A program made the position numbers and the translations under genes. Shown here one piece after another: positions 18,776-27,206 of a stretch of 37,603 bases of DNA; position 1 is the stretch's first letter; each line of letters starts with the position of its first letter. The notes below the pieces were generated by a model that saw only the letters and a program-made list of their open reading frames with translations, was not told the DNA's origin and did not search any database. Source of the stretch: Nostoc sp. WHI (GTDB taxonomy: Bacteria; Cyanobacteriota; Cyanobacteriia; Cyanobacteriales; Nostocaceae); contig NZ_WBKM01000052.1 of the NCBI RefSeq assembly GCF_015714725.1, forward strand, positions 1 to 37,603, read 5' to 3'.

Positions 18776-20095
18776 CTAAGTCATTGCTGTTGTAACAGAA
18801 TTATTTATACTAAAATCAAGTACATTTTGAGAAAAGAGTAATTCATAAAAATGGTTTTGCTTAAATTCTCTTCTATAATGATACGAAGAGTATTTAAAGT
18901 TAATTTTTTCTCCTGTTTTTCTAATCATCGAACCTTCTATTTTATAGTCTGGGTTCAGATTGTTATCACAAAGCAATCCACTACAAATAGCCTCAATCTT
19001 ATCTCCTTCTGAAGCTTGAATTCCTGGACAAAAAACTGGAAAATATACAGGTAGCCAGCAATATTCATGTTCGATTACATCTATAACTTCTCCCTCTATT
19101 GTGTGTAGATTGAGCCAGACTAAAAAGCCATCCAGTCTCGAATCTTTTAGAATAGTAAGGTTGACCTCAAGACTATATTCTATGTCGATGGCATCTGTGA
19201 AATTCAGATCCTCAAAAATCGAGCTAGTGGAGATGATGCTGGACTTAGGAAAATTTTTCAGACATAACCTTAAATCAAAGGGGTATCCAACTTGCTCAAA
19301 TATTTTGTGAGTATAATAAGCTGGGATTTCTGTAAACCCTGGATTATGCAAAAACTCGTCAGGCAGGCAAACACTAGCAATTTTAGTAATGCTTCTTGTC
19401 GGAATCATTACTCCATCTTTTTTCAAAAACCTTCGGGCGTTATTCAAAATTACTGCCGCACCTTCAACTCCTCCAATAGGGCCAACTATTTCTGAAACAC
19501 AAACGTCAGCCATCTCAGGTATGTTAACTTTGGTCGCATCCCCTAAAATTAAGGTTATCTTATCTGATAAACCAAGATTGTTGATGCAAGCTTTGGCTAA
19601 GTTGTAAGATTTTTCGCTCATTTCAATTGCATATATTTTCTGAGCATTAGCTTCTGCACAAAATCTAGCTAAAATCGCATCTTTGCCTGTTCCTATATCG
19701 ACAACTACTTTGTCTTTTACTAACTGGTTAATAGCCAATTTGTAGCTGTGATTTCTACGCTGATCGTTGGTTAGAGCATAGTACAAAAACTCGTCGTATA
19801 CGAAGAATTCTGCTACTGATGGCCATAGTTCAATTTGACTAGGCTTTTGGCACTCCACTTGAGATTTGGACATTATATTTTTTTGAGGAATGACATCAGC
19901 TACTAAACGGTTGTCGCCTATTATATCTTTTGCTTGTTTGAGAAATGTAAGAATTTCTGTTTTCCGCTCCACAAATTCCTGTTTAATATCTGATGTCATT
20001 ATTCCTTTGAGAGCGCGATACCGTAGTTGGTCATTTTCGATCCAGATTTTGATGCTTAAACCGTTGAGTAAAGTCAAAAATTCAACTGTTGTCAC
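18776..20095 (-). CDS. PRMT-like SAM-dependent methyltransferase with N-terminal NRPS docking domain
   Basis: Start chosen at the GTG at 20095, one base after the stop of the starter gene, because it begins exactly at the docking domain (MTTVEFLTLLNGL) and GAGGGG lies about ten bases upstream. An in-frame ATG at 20152 would overlap the upstream gene. That gives 439 aa: docking domain aa 1-56, linker, then a class I methyltransferase with VVDIGTGKDAILARF (about 131-145), acidic ribose ligand in YAIEMSE (E about 158), and SEIVGPIGGVEG (about 201-212) matching the double-E loop of arginine-methyltransferase-like enzymes, followed by a beta-rich half. The docking domain implies it works on a carrier-bound intermediate passed from the starter protein; O- or N-methylation of the starter unit is a reasonable guess. 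The substrate is unknown. The C-terminus may be truncated (see spacer). Confidence 0.88.
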   Translation of the reverse strand: MTTVEFLTLLNGLSIKIWIENDQLRYRALKGIMTSDIKQEFVERKTEILTFLKQAKDIIGDNRLVADVIPQKNIMSKSQVECQKPSQIELWPSVAEFFVYDEFLYYALTNDQRRNHSYKLAINQLVKDKVVVDIGTGKDAILARFCAEANAQKIYAIEMSEKSYNLAKACINNLGLSDKITLILGDATKVNIPEMADVCVSEIVGPIGGVEGAAVILNNARRFLKKDGVMIPTRSITKIASVCLPDEFLHNPGFTEIPAYYTHKIFEQVGYPFDLRLCLKNFPKSSIISTSSIFEDLNFTDAIDIEYSLEVNLTILKDSRLDGFLVWLNLHTIEGEVIDVIEHEYCWLPVYFPVFCPGIQASEGDKIEAICSGLLCDNNLNPDYKIEGSMIRKTGEKINFKYSSYHYRREFKQNHFYELLFSQNVLDFSINNSVTTAMT

Positions 20096-20096
20096 T

Positions 20097-23000
20097 TTAT
20101 AAATACCCCTCTTCGTATTCTTCTTCTGTGCCAGTAATAAGTGTCTCTTCATTTTCTGTTACAATTCTCAGTACCTCAATGTTACGAGCCAACTCAGCTA
20201 TAGTAGGAGAGGCGAATAAATCACGTAAAGATAACTCAATAGAGAAAGCATCGCGCAATAGAGAAATTAATTGCGTCCCTAAGAGTGAATTTCCTCCTAG
20301 TTCAAAGAAGTTGTCGTGAACGCTAGAAAGCGGTATGCCTAAAGCTTGCTGCCAAATTTGAGCTATTTGTTGTTCTAGCTCGTTTCGGGGTAATACACTT
20401 TCGTCTGATTCCTCACGAGTAAAACGTTGAACCAATTTGTCTTTGTCAATTGTGCCACTTAAAGTTAAGGGCATTTCGTTAACCTGTACTAAGTTACAGG
20501 TGCAAGAAGTTCCAAAGGGTTCTTGCATCCAAAAGTCTGTTAATTTAACAATCTTTTCACTGCTACTAGTGGTAAAATAGGCAGTTAAATTTTGCAAACT
20601 AAAGGCTTGAGATTGCCAACGTTGAATGTTTTGGTTACTCCCATCTAAACCTATCAATAAATGTGCTTGCTGATGTTGTAAGCTTGCAAGCATTGAAGAT
20701 ATTGCTTGGGAAAAGGACATCACATAGAAACCTTTGGCACGAATCAGATTCTTAATCTGATATCCCTGACTCATGCCTGTTTCATCCCACATACTCCAAG
20801 CAAAACAATAGCTTGCTAATTTACTGTTGTATTTTTGATAATGAGAAAAGCTATCGAGAAAACTATTGGCAGCAGCATAAGCTCCGACAGCAGCGCTACC
20901 AAAAAAACCGTTTACAGAAGAAAAGTTGATAAAAATGCTGTCCTTATTATCTTTCACCAATTGATGCAGCGCCCAAGTACCCAACATTTTAGGATGCAGT
21001 ACGGATGTTAAGCTTTCCTGCGTCTCTTCCAGTACAAACCGTTCATGGGAAGTTCCAGCTAAATGAATTATTCCATCCAGTTTCCTTCCCCATCGGAATT
21101 TAGCTTTTTCAACTATTATCTGCAACTGTTTTAAGTCACAGATATCAACAGCTTCGTAGATTATCTCTCCCCCAAGTTGTTCTAGTTCCTGATAGGTTTT
21201 CAGGCGTTGTGCAATGGCTTTACCTTCCTCTAAATAGGTGTTCCAAGTACTTTTTGGAGGTAAAGGGGTTCTTCCTACCAGTAGTAGCCTAGCTTGGTAA
21301 TGTTTCAGTAGATATCGAGCAATCTGGATACCTACACCTCCAAGTCCTCCACTAATTAAATAAGTTCCTTGGGGCTTCAGAGGAATTAACGATTTAGGTT
21401 CGCTTGCCAAATCCACTTTTTCTAAACGAGGAACTAAACGCTGCCCATTTCTATAAGCTACCTCTGTTTCTTTTGAGGAAGTTTGCAGTTCTTGTAAGAT
21501 ATATGCCCCGTTTATTTCTACTTGCCTAAAAGGCAAATCGATGTGGCGACAGTTTAACTTTGGCAATTCTTGGGGAATAGTTTTCAACAACCCTAGCACT
21601 GTCGATTTTTCGTAAGCTATTGGATCAGTTGAAGAAATAGACTGGATATAACTGGAAATAAATAGCAATTGAACCGAATAATCAAAACCCTGAATTTTGG
21701 CTAGGGCTTGAACTAGAAATAATAAACTATATATTCCTTGTGATTGTGCTTGTTCGAGGGCATCTTGGCTTTTGACTTCGCCCCTATACTTGTCATAAGT
21801 CCATAGGTGAAGTATCTGCCCAATAATAATATTATCTGCCGCTAGGGATTTGAATAGGAGGTGATAGTGTTCAGCTTTCCCAGGAGTAATTGTATAGTGT
21901 GAGCGATTAATTTGAAGAAAATCTTCACCGATTGAAATAGTTATGTATGGCAGGTTATGCTCTGATAGTATCTTACATAAATATGTCCCCAATCCTTCAG
22001 TATCAAGAAATACTAGAGTGGCATTAATCAGAGCTAGAGAAGAATTAAAAGTAATCGGCGACTTGGGCTTCCAGATAGTTCGATAGAACCAGTTAGGAAT
22101 GGTATTGATATTACCCAGTAATATATCAATCTGTTTAACAATTGGTTTAAACTCGCCTGTGTTGAAGCGCTGGCTAAGTTGCGATCGCTGAATTTTACCA
22201 ATGGAGGTTTTGGGAATAATTTCCTGATCTACTGGAATTAAATAATCTGGATTTACTCCCACTTTGTTGACAACTTTGGTACGAATTTCTTTGAGGAGAG
22301 TTGCTAAACTATCGTCATCAGAAAGGGAAGTATTGAAAAAGATCGCTAGTTTATCAGTATTTATTCCAGGTTGTCTGACTGCACAGGCGGCTGTATAAGA
22401 GACTTCTACTGCTTCCACTTCTTCAACGGCGGCTTCGATTTCGTGGCAGTAGTAGTTCAGTCCATTAATAATAATTACGTCTTTTTGCCGCCCGGTAATA
22501 GTTAAATGCCCTTCTCGGAGAAATCCTAAATCTCCCGTATTAAACCAGCCATCTTCAGTAAAAACTTCTTGGTTTGCCTGTGGATTCTGATAGTAACCAG
22601 AAGTAACAGATGCACCTTTGACTTGTAATCGCCCAATGGTATCTTCTGTAACTATTTGTTCATTTTCATCAACAATACGCAGTGAAGCCCCAGCGATTGG
22701 CGATCCAAGTTCCACAAATGAAGTGTCGTCTGATGAAGATTCTAGAGAAAAACTGTCAGAGTAAGTAATACCAGAAGAGGTTTCGCACATTCCAAAGGCT
22801 GGGTGAATAGCATTCGTTTGCAAACCGTGGCAATTAAGCAGCTTGAGAAAATTCCGCGCTATTTTAGTTACAATCGGCTCCCCAGCGTTGATCACAAATC
22901 GCATTGAAGATAAATCCCAGTTCTTTCGGCTGATATCGAAAGCGCGATCGCACATTAGGGAAAAGGCAAAATTAGGTGCCCAAGTAATCGTAGCTTGATG

Positions 23001-24362
23001 ATTGTCAATCAAATCTAGCCACAAAAGCGGATTTTGCACAATCAAGTTAGTGGGTACATGGATTTGTTGACAACTCAAATCAACAGCCATAATACTGAGA
23101 GAAACTAACGCACCGACATGATCCAAAGGCATCCAGTTTAAAATACTTTCCTGACTGGAAAAATGACCCATGAAAATTAAGCCAGATGACATACTCAATA
23201 AATTGCGATGATTTAGCATCACACATTTGGGTATACCAGTGCTTCCAGAAGTCAAAAATAATATTGCTAAATCTTCTGGCTGACTTTGATGCAAGTTGAA
23301 ATCCGGTTCACACTCACGCAGCTGATCAATAGTTGCAATTTGAAAGTTTTCTAAATTTAAAAGCTTTGACAAACCATCAATGTTGGGAGCTAAAGAAGCA
23401 CTTGTTAGTACAAGGGGTTTTCCCAACATCTGCCAAGTATTTTGGAGTTTGCTGGTGGTAGTGTTAACTTGCTCGTAGGTTGAGGCGATGGATATTGGCA
23501 CTGGAACAAAACCCCCTAGCACGCAACCCCAAAAAGCACAGATAAAATCTTGATTGTCTTCTAGTTGAAAAATTACTTTATCTTGGGGTTTTAGTCCTAG
23601 CTTTTTTAATCCAACTAAAATCCGTTGAGCATCTTGCCATAATTCCCCATAAGATTGAACTTTCGCGGTGCCATCAGACTGAATATAGATAATACCTTTA
23701 GTTGAATTTTGAGCGGCTCGTTGCAGTACTTCTGTCAAAGTTTTCGGAGCATCTTGGGGATATTGCAGCGCTTCCCCGTGACTAATAGCTAGCTTTTTTA
23801 ACGCGGATGAGTTTGTATTTTTTATATTTTGACTAGGTGTGTTTTTTTGTAACTTTTGTTGTAAGGATTCAGGAGCGATCGTCGGAGACGTTGCCGGAGG
23901 CATCGCTTGATTTTCAATTAGTAAATCTTCTAAATGTAGAGGAGGAATACTTATAACTATCGGTTCAACAACCACCGCAACACGCTCAATTTCTAACAAT
24001 GACTTTAGTTGTTCTTCTATACGAAGCATTAAGTCAGAGTCAATAATTTCTAAATTGGCTAGAGTAGCTTTGTCTAACTCTCCTATATCTGTCAACGGTA
24101 GAGTTGATACTGGCACAATTGCCCTTGGTATCGATTCGCTAGGTAAAATTGCTTGTAGGTGAGATAACAATTGTTGTGGTACAAATAAACCTGATGGAAC
24201 TACATAAGCAACTAATTCCTGTTTTAACTTTTCTGTCTGTCTTTCCATGACTACACAATCGTCTACAGTCAAACTAGACCGGATAGCCACTTCTATTTCT
24301 CTATATGTAAAACTTATATTACTTGAATTTGTTAAAAGCTGATTATAATTATCTGATCGCAT
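20097..24362 (-). CDS. Starter-unit protein: acyl/keto-acid AMP ligase, ketoreductase, peptidyl carrier
   Basis: 1421 aa. Residues about 17-100 resemble the C-terminal subdomain of an adenylating enzyme but read PLTDIGELDKATL, without the catalytic lysine. The AMP ligase follows (about 205-745): TSGSTG at 371-376, WMPLDHVG and WAPNFAFSL as in FAAL-type ligases, TGDLGFLREG, GRQKDVIIINGLNYY, and IGKIQR with K723. The ketoreductase has GGLGGVG at 1005-1011, SS at 1148-1149 and AYAAAN with Y1162, so the catalytic set is intact. The carrier serine is 1359 (FFELGGNS). The last residues, EEEYEEGYL, form an acidic docking tail. The layout recalls AerA-type loading proteins that activate an aryl-pyruvate and reduce it on the carrier to an aryl-lactate. 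Substrate choice (keto acid versus fatty acid) is not settled. AAGGA sits about 11 bases before the ATG. It is the first gene of the locus. Confidence 0.93.
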   Translation of the reverse strand: MRSDNYNQLLTNSSNISFTYREIEVAIRSSLTVDDCVVMERQTEKLKQELVAYVVPSGLFVPQQLLSHLQAILPSESIPRAIVPVSTLPLTDIGELDKATLANLEIIDSDLMLRIEEQLKSLLEIERVAVVVEPIVISIPPLHLEDLLIENQAMPPATSPTIAPESLQQKLQKNTPSQNIKNTNSSALKKLAISHGEALQYPQDAPKTLTEVLQRAAQNSTKGIIYIQSDGTAKVQSYGELWQDAQRILVGLKKLGLKPQDKVIFQLEDNQDFICAFWGCVLGGFVPVPISIASTYEQVNTTTSKLQNTWQMLGKPLVLTSASLAPNIDGLSKLLNLENFQIATIDQLRECEPDFNLHQSQPEDLAILFLTSGSTGIPKCVMLNHRNLLSMSSGLIFMGHFSSQESILNWMPLDHVGALVSLSIMAVDLSCQQIHVPTNLIVQNPLLWLDLIDNHQATITWAPNFAFSLMCDRAFDISRKNWDLSSMRFVINAGEPIVTKIARNFLKLLNCHGLQTNAIHPAFGMCETSSGITYSDSFSLESSSDDTSFVELGSPIAGASLRIVDENEQIVTEDTIGRLQVKGASVTSGYYQNPQANQEVFTEDGWFNTGDLGFLREGHLTITGRQKDVIIINGLNYYCHEIEAAVEEVEAVEVSYTAACAVRQPGINTDKLAIFFNTSLSDDDSLATLLKEIRTKVVNKVGVNPDYLIPVDQEIIPKTSIGKIQRSQLSQRFNTGEFKPIVKQIDILLGNINTIPNWFYRTIWKPKSPITFNSSLALINATLVFLDTEGLGTYLCKILSEHNLPYITISIGEDFLQINRSHYTITPGKAEHYHLLFKSLAADNIIIGQILHLWTYDKYRGEVKSQDALEQAQSQGIYSLLFLVQALAKIQGFDYSVQLLFISSYIQSISSTDPIAYEKSTVLGLLKTIPQELPKLNCRHIDLPFRQVEINGAYILQELQTSSKETEVAYRNGQRLVPRLEKVDLASEPKSLIPLKPQGTYLISGGLGGVGIQIARYLLKHYQARLLLVGRTPLPPKSTWNTYLEEGKAIAQRLKTYQELEQLGGEIIYEAVDICDLKQLQIIVEKAKFRWGRKLDGIIHLAGTSHERFVLEETQESLTSVLHPKMLGTWALHQLVKDNKDSIFINFSSVNGFFGSAAVGAYAAANSFLDSFSHYQKYNSKLASYCFAWSMWDETGMSQGYQIKNLIRAKGFYVMSFSQAISSMLASLQHQQAHLLIGLDGSNQNIQRWQSQAFSLQNLTAYFTTSSSEKIVKLTDFWMQEPFGTSCTCNLVQVNEMPLTLSGTIDKDKLVQRFTREESDESVLPRNELEQQIAQIWQQALGIPLSSVHDNFFELGGNSLLGTQLISLLRDAFSIELSLRDLFASPTIAELARNIEVLRIVTENEETLITGTEEEYEEGYL

Positions 24363-25327
24363 TAGCTTTTGTATCCTTCTTAAAGTCCGCTTTTTGAGAA
24401 TTAAAATTGCCTAACTGTACTTTTGTTAAGAGTAGGTTGACATCAGGTAACAGCTAGTCATCAAAATTATTCCTCAACGATTTCGTCCATTGATTGCAGT
24501 TACTTAAAATTCTCACTTCTTGGTTAAAATACTTCTCAGTGTACAATAATTTCCCTTCATTTGATAGGTCAGTATTTACTGCTCAAGTATAAATATACAG
24601 GCTTTTAGTTTCTCAGATTATTGGCAATTTTCTTCCTCGAAAAACCAGATTTAGTTTGATAAAAGACTACAAAGCTCATTGATTTCTTGATTAGTAAATT
24701 ATAAAATTAATTTTTTATCAAATAAACTTCCTTTATTGAAATCAACCTGCTTAGAACTTCAATTAACAGAATAATCTCAGTTTTATCAAGAAAATGCAAT
24801 AGCATTTAAGACTATTAACTAGACAGATAAGATAGCTAAGGGGACAGATAAGACAGATAAGACAGATAAGATAGCTGAAGGGACAGATAAAATATTTAAA
24901 ATAGTTAATAAAGAATAATTATTAACCATAACTTCTTTGTAAGAATTCAGGTGCATGGGCCCTAATTAAAACAATCAAAGCCTTTGTGTGGATAGACTAT
25001 GGGACGTAAACGCAATCATCATAGATTAGGGCTTTGTTTATACTTACTGTCAAGGAATGCTAACACATACGCAGTAAAAGCAAGTTCCTGATCATCAAAA
25101 GCCGGAGATTATATTGTATAATATCATGCCCAACTTAATACTTAAGTGGGAATTACAGAAAAAGGTTCCTTGTTCTATCTTGATCTACTTGTAACCTTCA
25201 ACGCACAAGACAAACAAGCGATTCAAATTATGGTGTCCATTAAACGTGTCGCGGAAGTCCCCACCCTCAATGTACTCATAGGGTGGGTATAGGGAGCGGA
25301 CAGCGACGATTGCACCTCCGACCAATA
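24363..25327. promoter_or_regulatory. Long AT-rich region upstream of the NRPS locus
   Basis: No convincing gene is visible over about 960 bases. The half next to the starter gene is very AT-rich and should contain its promoter and leader; I could not fix a -10/-35 pair with confidence. A tandem repeat lies at 24822-24893. The part from about 25180 to 25327 is less AT-rich, with a local hairpin (CCACCCT near 25259, AGGGTGGG near 25278), and may belong to the remnant element next to the RHH gene. Confidence 0.5.
24822..24893. repeat. Short tandem repeat of GACAGATAA units
   Basis: Five GACAGATAA units occur within 72 bases. Two are followed by a longer shared extension (GATAGCTAAGGG and GATAGCTGAAGG). 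The array resembles short tandemly repeated sequences common between genes in heterocystous cyanobacteria. It lies about 460 bases upstream of the starter-gene ATG. No regulatory role is shown. Confidence 0.8.
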
Positions 25328-25507
25328 TCAACTGTTAAGTTGATTAGGGAGTGGGGTGGATAAGGAGTCGTCAATTCTGGGACTCGGCAGCCTATCGATC
25401 CAATCCTCAACCAACTGCGTAACTGTTTTTTCTTTGCTTATTGCATAAGCCTTAAGTTTGTCATTCCGTTTTTGCGACAACCTAACTCTAATGGATCTTT
25501 CTTTCAT
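25328..25507 (-). CDS. Small ribbon-helix-helix (CopG-like) DNA-binding protein
   Basis: 59 aa from an ATG at 25507 to the TGA at 25328-25330. The N-terminus MKERSIRVRLSQKRNDKLKA has the alternating basic and hydrophobic strand followed by two predicted helices (KLKAYAISK, VTQLVEDWIDRL) typical of CopG/Arc-type repressors. The tail is Pro/Ser-rich. Such proteins occur as antitoxins and as small regulators next to transposase genes. No toxin partner is evident here. An inverted repeat 15 bases upstream of its start (25522-25535) is a candidate operator for self-repression. Confidence 0.65.
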   Translation of the reverse strand: MKERSIRVRLSQKRNDKLKAYAISKEKTVTQLVEDWIDRLPSPRIDDSLSTPLPNQLNS

Positions 25508-25521
25508 AATGTATCACCGCA

Positions 25522-25535
25522 ATGGATACATCCAT
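25522..25535. promoter_or_regulatory. Palindrome ATGGAT-AC-ATCCAT, candidate RHH operator
   Basis: Perfect 6-bp arms with a 2-bp spacer directly upstream of the RHH gene. Ribbon-helix-helix repressors bind short inverted repeats at their own promoters, so position and symmetry fit. Binding is inference. Confidence 0.4.
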
Positions 25536-25749
25536 GTTATTATATAAACGGTCGATGACCCGCCCGACCGTATTGAACAGACAGGCTAACTTCAAAGTAG
25601 TAGTAAGATACAAGACGTGCGATAAATCGGTAGAAAGGGTTAGAACACGCGATCGCTGGTTGACTATTGTCGTAAATCCAAGCGGTGTTGCACGAATAAA
25701 AATCAAACTGCCTGTGGTAGACGGGCGGCTGCCTGTGGACGCTGTGTAA
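25522..25749 (+). CDS. Unrecognised 75-aa open frame divergent from the RHH gene
   Basis: The frame starts at an ATG inside the candidate operator and ends at 25749. It is basic (NRQANFKVVVRYKTCDKS..., VNPSGVARIKIKLPV) and I recognise no family. Two competing frames exist on the other strand. No good ribosome binding site is apparent. It may be a decayed end of a transposase-associated gene or not coding at all. Confidence 0.2.
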   Translation: MDTSMLLYKRSMTRPTVLNRQANFKVVVRYKTCDKSVERVRTRDRWLTIVVNPSGVARIKIKLPVVDGRLPVDAV

Positions 25750-25754
25750 GACCA

Positions 25755-25850
25755 TTATCGGGTTTAGTCCCGAACTTCACGAAAAGTGAAATTCCTAACG
25801 TGGCGACTGCGGAAGATACGGGAAACCCACTCATACGAATAAGACCGTCG
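25755..25850 (+). other. Densely structured segment, possible transposon-end relic
   Basis: Several short hairpins sit close together: CGGG-TTTAGT-CCCG at about 25759-25772, and TTCAC-GAAAA-GTGAA just after. A GC-rich stretch with GGGAAACCCACTC follows. The arrangement, next to a small RHH gene and a broken frame, recalls the folded right end of IS200/IS605 (TnpB-type) elements. No transposase is present. This is pattern recognition only. Confidence 0.25.
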
Positions 25851-25883
25851 TTGTTGTAGTTGAAATTGGAGAGCTTCCGATTT

Positions 25884-25917
25884 CGGCGTTGGCGCAGCCT
25901 CTCGTAGAGAAGAGAAG
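25884..25917. repeat. Nostoc-type short dispersed repeat
   Basis: The string GGCGCAGCCTCTCGTAGAGA with its flanks resembles dispersed repeats frequent between genes in Nostoc-like genomes. It lies just beyond the 3' end of recR. No function is assigned. Confidence 0.5.
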
Positions 25918-25931
25918 CAAAAAGGGGTACT

Positions 25932-26528
25932 TCACTCTAACTCCCGGCGTCCTTCCAAGGCTCTTGCTAGGGTTACTTCGTCGGCGTACTCCAAATCACC
26001 ACCTACAGGCAAACCAAAAGCAATCCGTGTCACCTTGGTAAATGGTTTCAATAGCTGACCGATATACAGTGTCGTTGTCTCTCCTTCAACACTCGGACTA
26101 ATTGCGAGAATCACTTCTTGAGGTTTTTGCTGACTCACCCGTCGCTGCAAAGCCAGGATAGTCAATTGTTCTGGCCCAATTCCATCAATTGGAGAAATCA
26201 CCCCACCCAAAACGTGATACTTGCCTTTGTACTCGCGGGTTTTTTCCAGCGCAATCACGTCGCGAGGATCTGCTACGACACAGATAGTGGTGTTGTCACG
26301 GTTGTCATTGCGGCAGATTTCACAAACAGGTTCAGCAGATAAGTGAAAGCAAACAGAACATAAACCTATCTGTTTTTTTGCCTCAATCAACGCCTGTGCT
26401 AAAGCCTCTACTTCTGCTTCTGGTCGCTTCAAAATATGCAAAGCCAGCCGTTGGGCAGATTTGGGGCCAACTCCCGGCAGGCGTTGCAATTGCTCAATTA
26501 ACCGTGCTAAAGGGCGTGCGTAAACCGT
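25932..26528 (-). CDS. recR: Recombination mediator protein RecR (likely ACG start)
   Basis: RecR acts with RecO and RecF to load RecA on gapped DNA. Helix-hairpin-helix [17 protein letters not shown] is at the N-terminus, followed by a four-cysteine zinc motif (CSVC...CEIC), a Toprim domain ([15 protein letters not shown]...[22 protein letters not shown]) and the terminal [20 protein letters not shown]. The first usable standard codon in frame is a TTG at 26489 (185 aa), but the family's conserved start ([18 protein letters not shown]) continues upstream without a break to an ACG at 26528-26526. That ACG sits where homologues have ATG. GGAG at 26540-26537 is spaced eight bases from this ACG, so I prefer it (198 aa). 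Upstream of that, no ATG, GTG or TTG occurs before a stop. Confidence 0.93.
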   Translation of the reverse strand, partial: TVYARPLARLIEQLQRLPGVGPKSAQRLALHILKRPEAEVEALAQALIEAKKQIGLCSVCFHLSAEPVCEICRNDNRDNTTICVVADPRDVIALEKTREYKGKYHVLGGVISPIDGIGPEQLTILALQRRVSQQKPQEVILAISPSVEGETTTLYIGQLLKPFTKVTRIAFGLPVGGDLEYADEVTLARALEGRRELE

Positions 26529-26887
26529 TGTCTTGTCTCCAGAATGTTTTTACTTTCACTATGATGACATTTTTCGGGTACTTCCATATCTGTGGGATGG
26601 CGTTTATTGTTGAATATAAGCAAGTCCCAAATGTAGTAAGCATAATAATTTTCCGTTTTCGTGCTTATTTGTTGGAGGCGAGCAACTTGACCAACTTATT
26701 CAAGCAAACGCGTTATTGCAGTTCGATCATATCAACATGGGGTAAGACCAGTTTCCGTAAACATTTGAATGAAGAATTAATTCAGGTCAATAAAAAATCT
26801 CTTAAATATTAAAAGTTCCATCACAATCATTCCCTGCCTACTAGGGAGTTTCTTTGTATTTCAAAGTTGTGTAACAACTACGAGATA
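26529..26887. other. Gene-poor stretch between recR and a small hypothetical gene
   Basis: It holds the likely recR promoter. A plus-strand frame from an ATG at 26561 to 26812 (83 aa, MMTFFGYFHICGMAFIVEYK...) is open, but I recognise no family and see no strong ribosome binding site, so I do not call it a gene. Confidence 0.4.
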
Positions 26888-27076
26888 TTACTTCCCTTTA
26901 CCTTTGTCTAATTTCTCTTGAATAGCTTCTCTACAAAATTCTGGTGGGTCATCTTGTCTTTGTATGTCTTCCTTCATTTCCTTGGTGACACGTAAGTTAA
27001 CTTGCTCGGTCAAGGGTTCATCACCTTTTCTTTTTCCCGGTTCTAAATTTTTAGGCGTTCCTTTGGGGTTAGGCAT
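26888..27076 (-). CDS. Small hypothetical protein, RHH-like
   Basis: 62 aa, highly charged (many Lys, Glu, Asp, Pro). The middle reads LTEQVNLRVTKEMKEDI, which looks like a ribbon strand followed by a helix, and ends in FCREAIQEKLDK, a second helix. The N-terminus is a basic, proline-rich arm. Proteins of this look occur widely as short cyanobacterial hypotheticals; a DNA-binding role is inference. It stands alone, with its 3' end 359 bases from recR and its start 130 bases from the divergent 125-aa gene. Confidence 0.6.
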   Translation of the reverse strand: MPNPKGTPKNLEPGKRKGDEPLTEQVNLRVTKEMKEDIQRQDDPPEFCREAIQEKLDKGKGK

Positions 27077-27206
27077 TTATGTAGAAATGTGACTATATCT
27101 TGAACCGATTGCTATCAATCGATTAGAGTTTTAAATCTGTGGTGTTCACAGTCAGCAAAACAAGTTCACCACAGATACCACTTTTACAAATGGGTAATTC
27201 TATTTT

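Noticed and set aside
19101..20319. Plus-strand frames of 67-76 aa opposite the methyltransferase gene
   Set aside because: Shadows of the well-supported minus-strand gene; no motifs or ribosome binding sites.
25488..25755. Two minus-strand frames of 71-72 aa overlapping the RHH start region
   Set aside because: They overlap the RHH promoter and start, and look compositionally random (mixed hydrophobic/Thr-rich without motifs).
26378..26812. 144-aa plus-strand frame overlapping recR
   Set aside because: Its first 60 residues are antisense to recR; the remaining 83-aa part has no recognisable feature and is mentioned only as an open frame.
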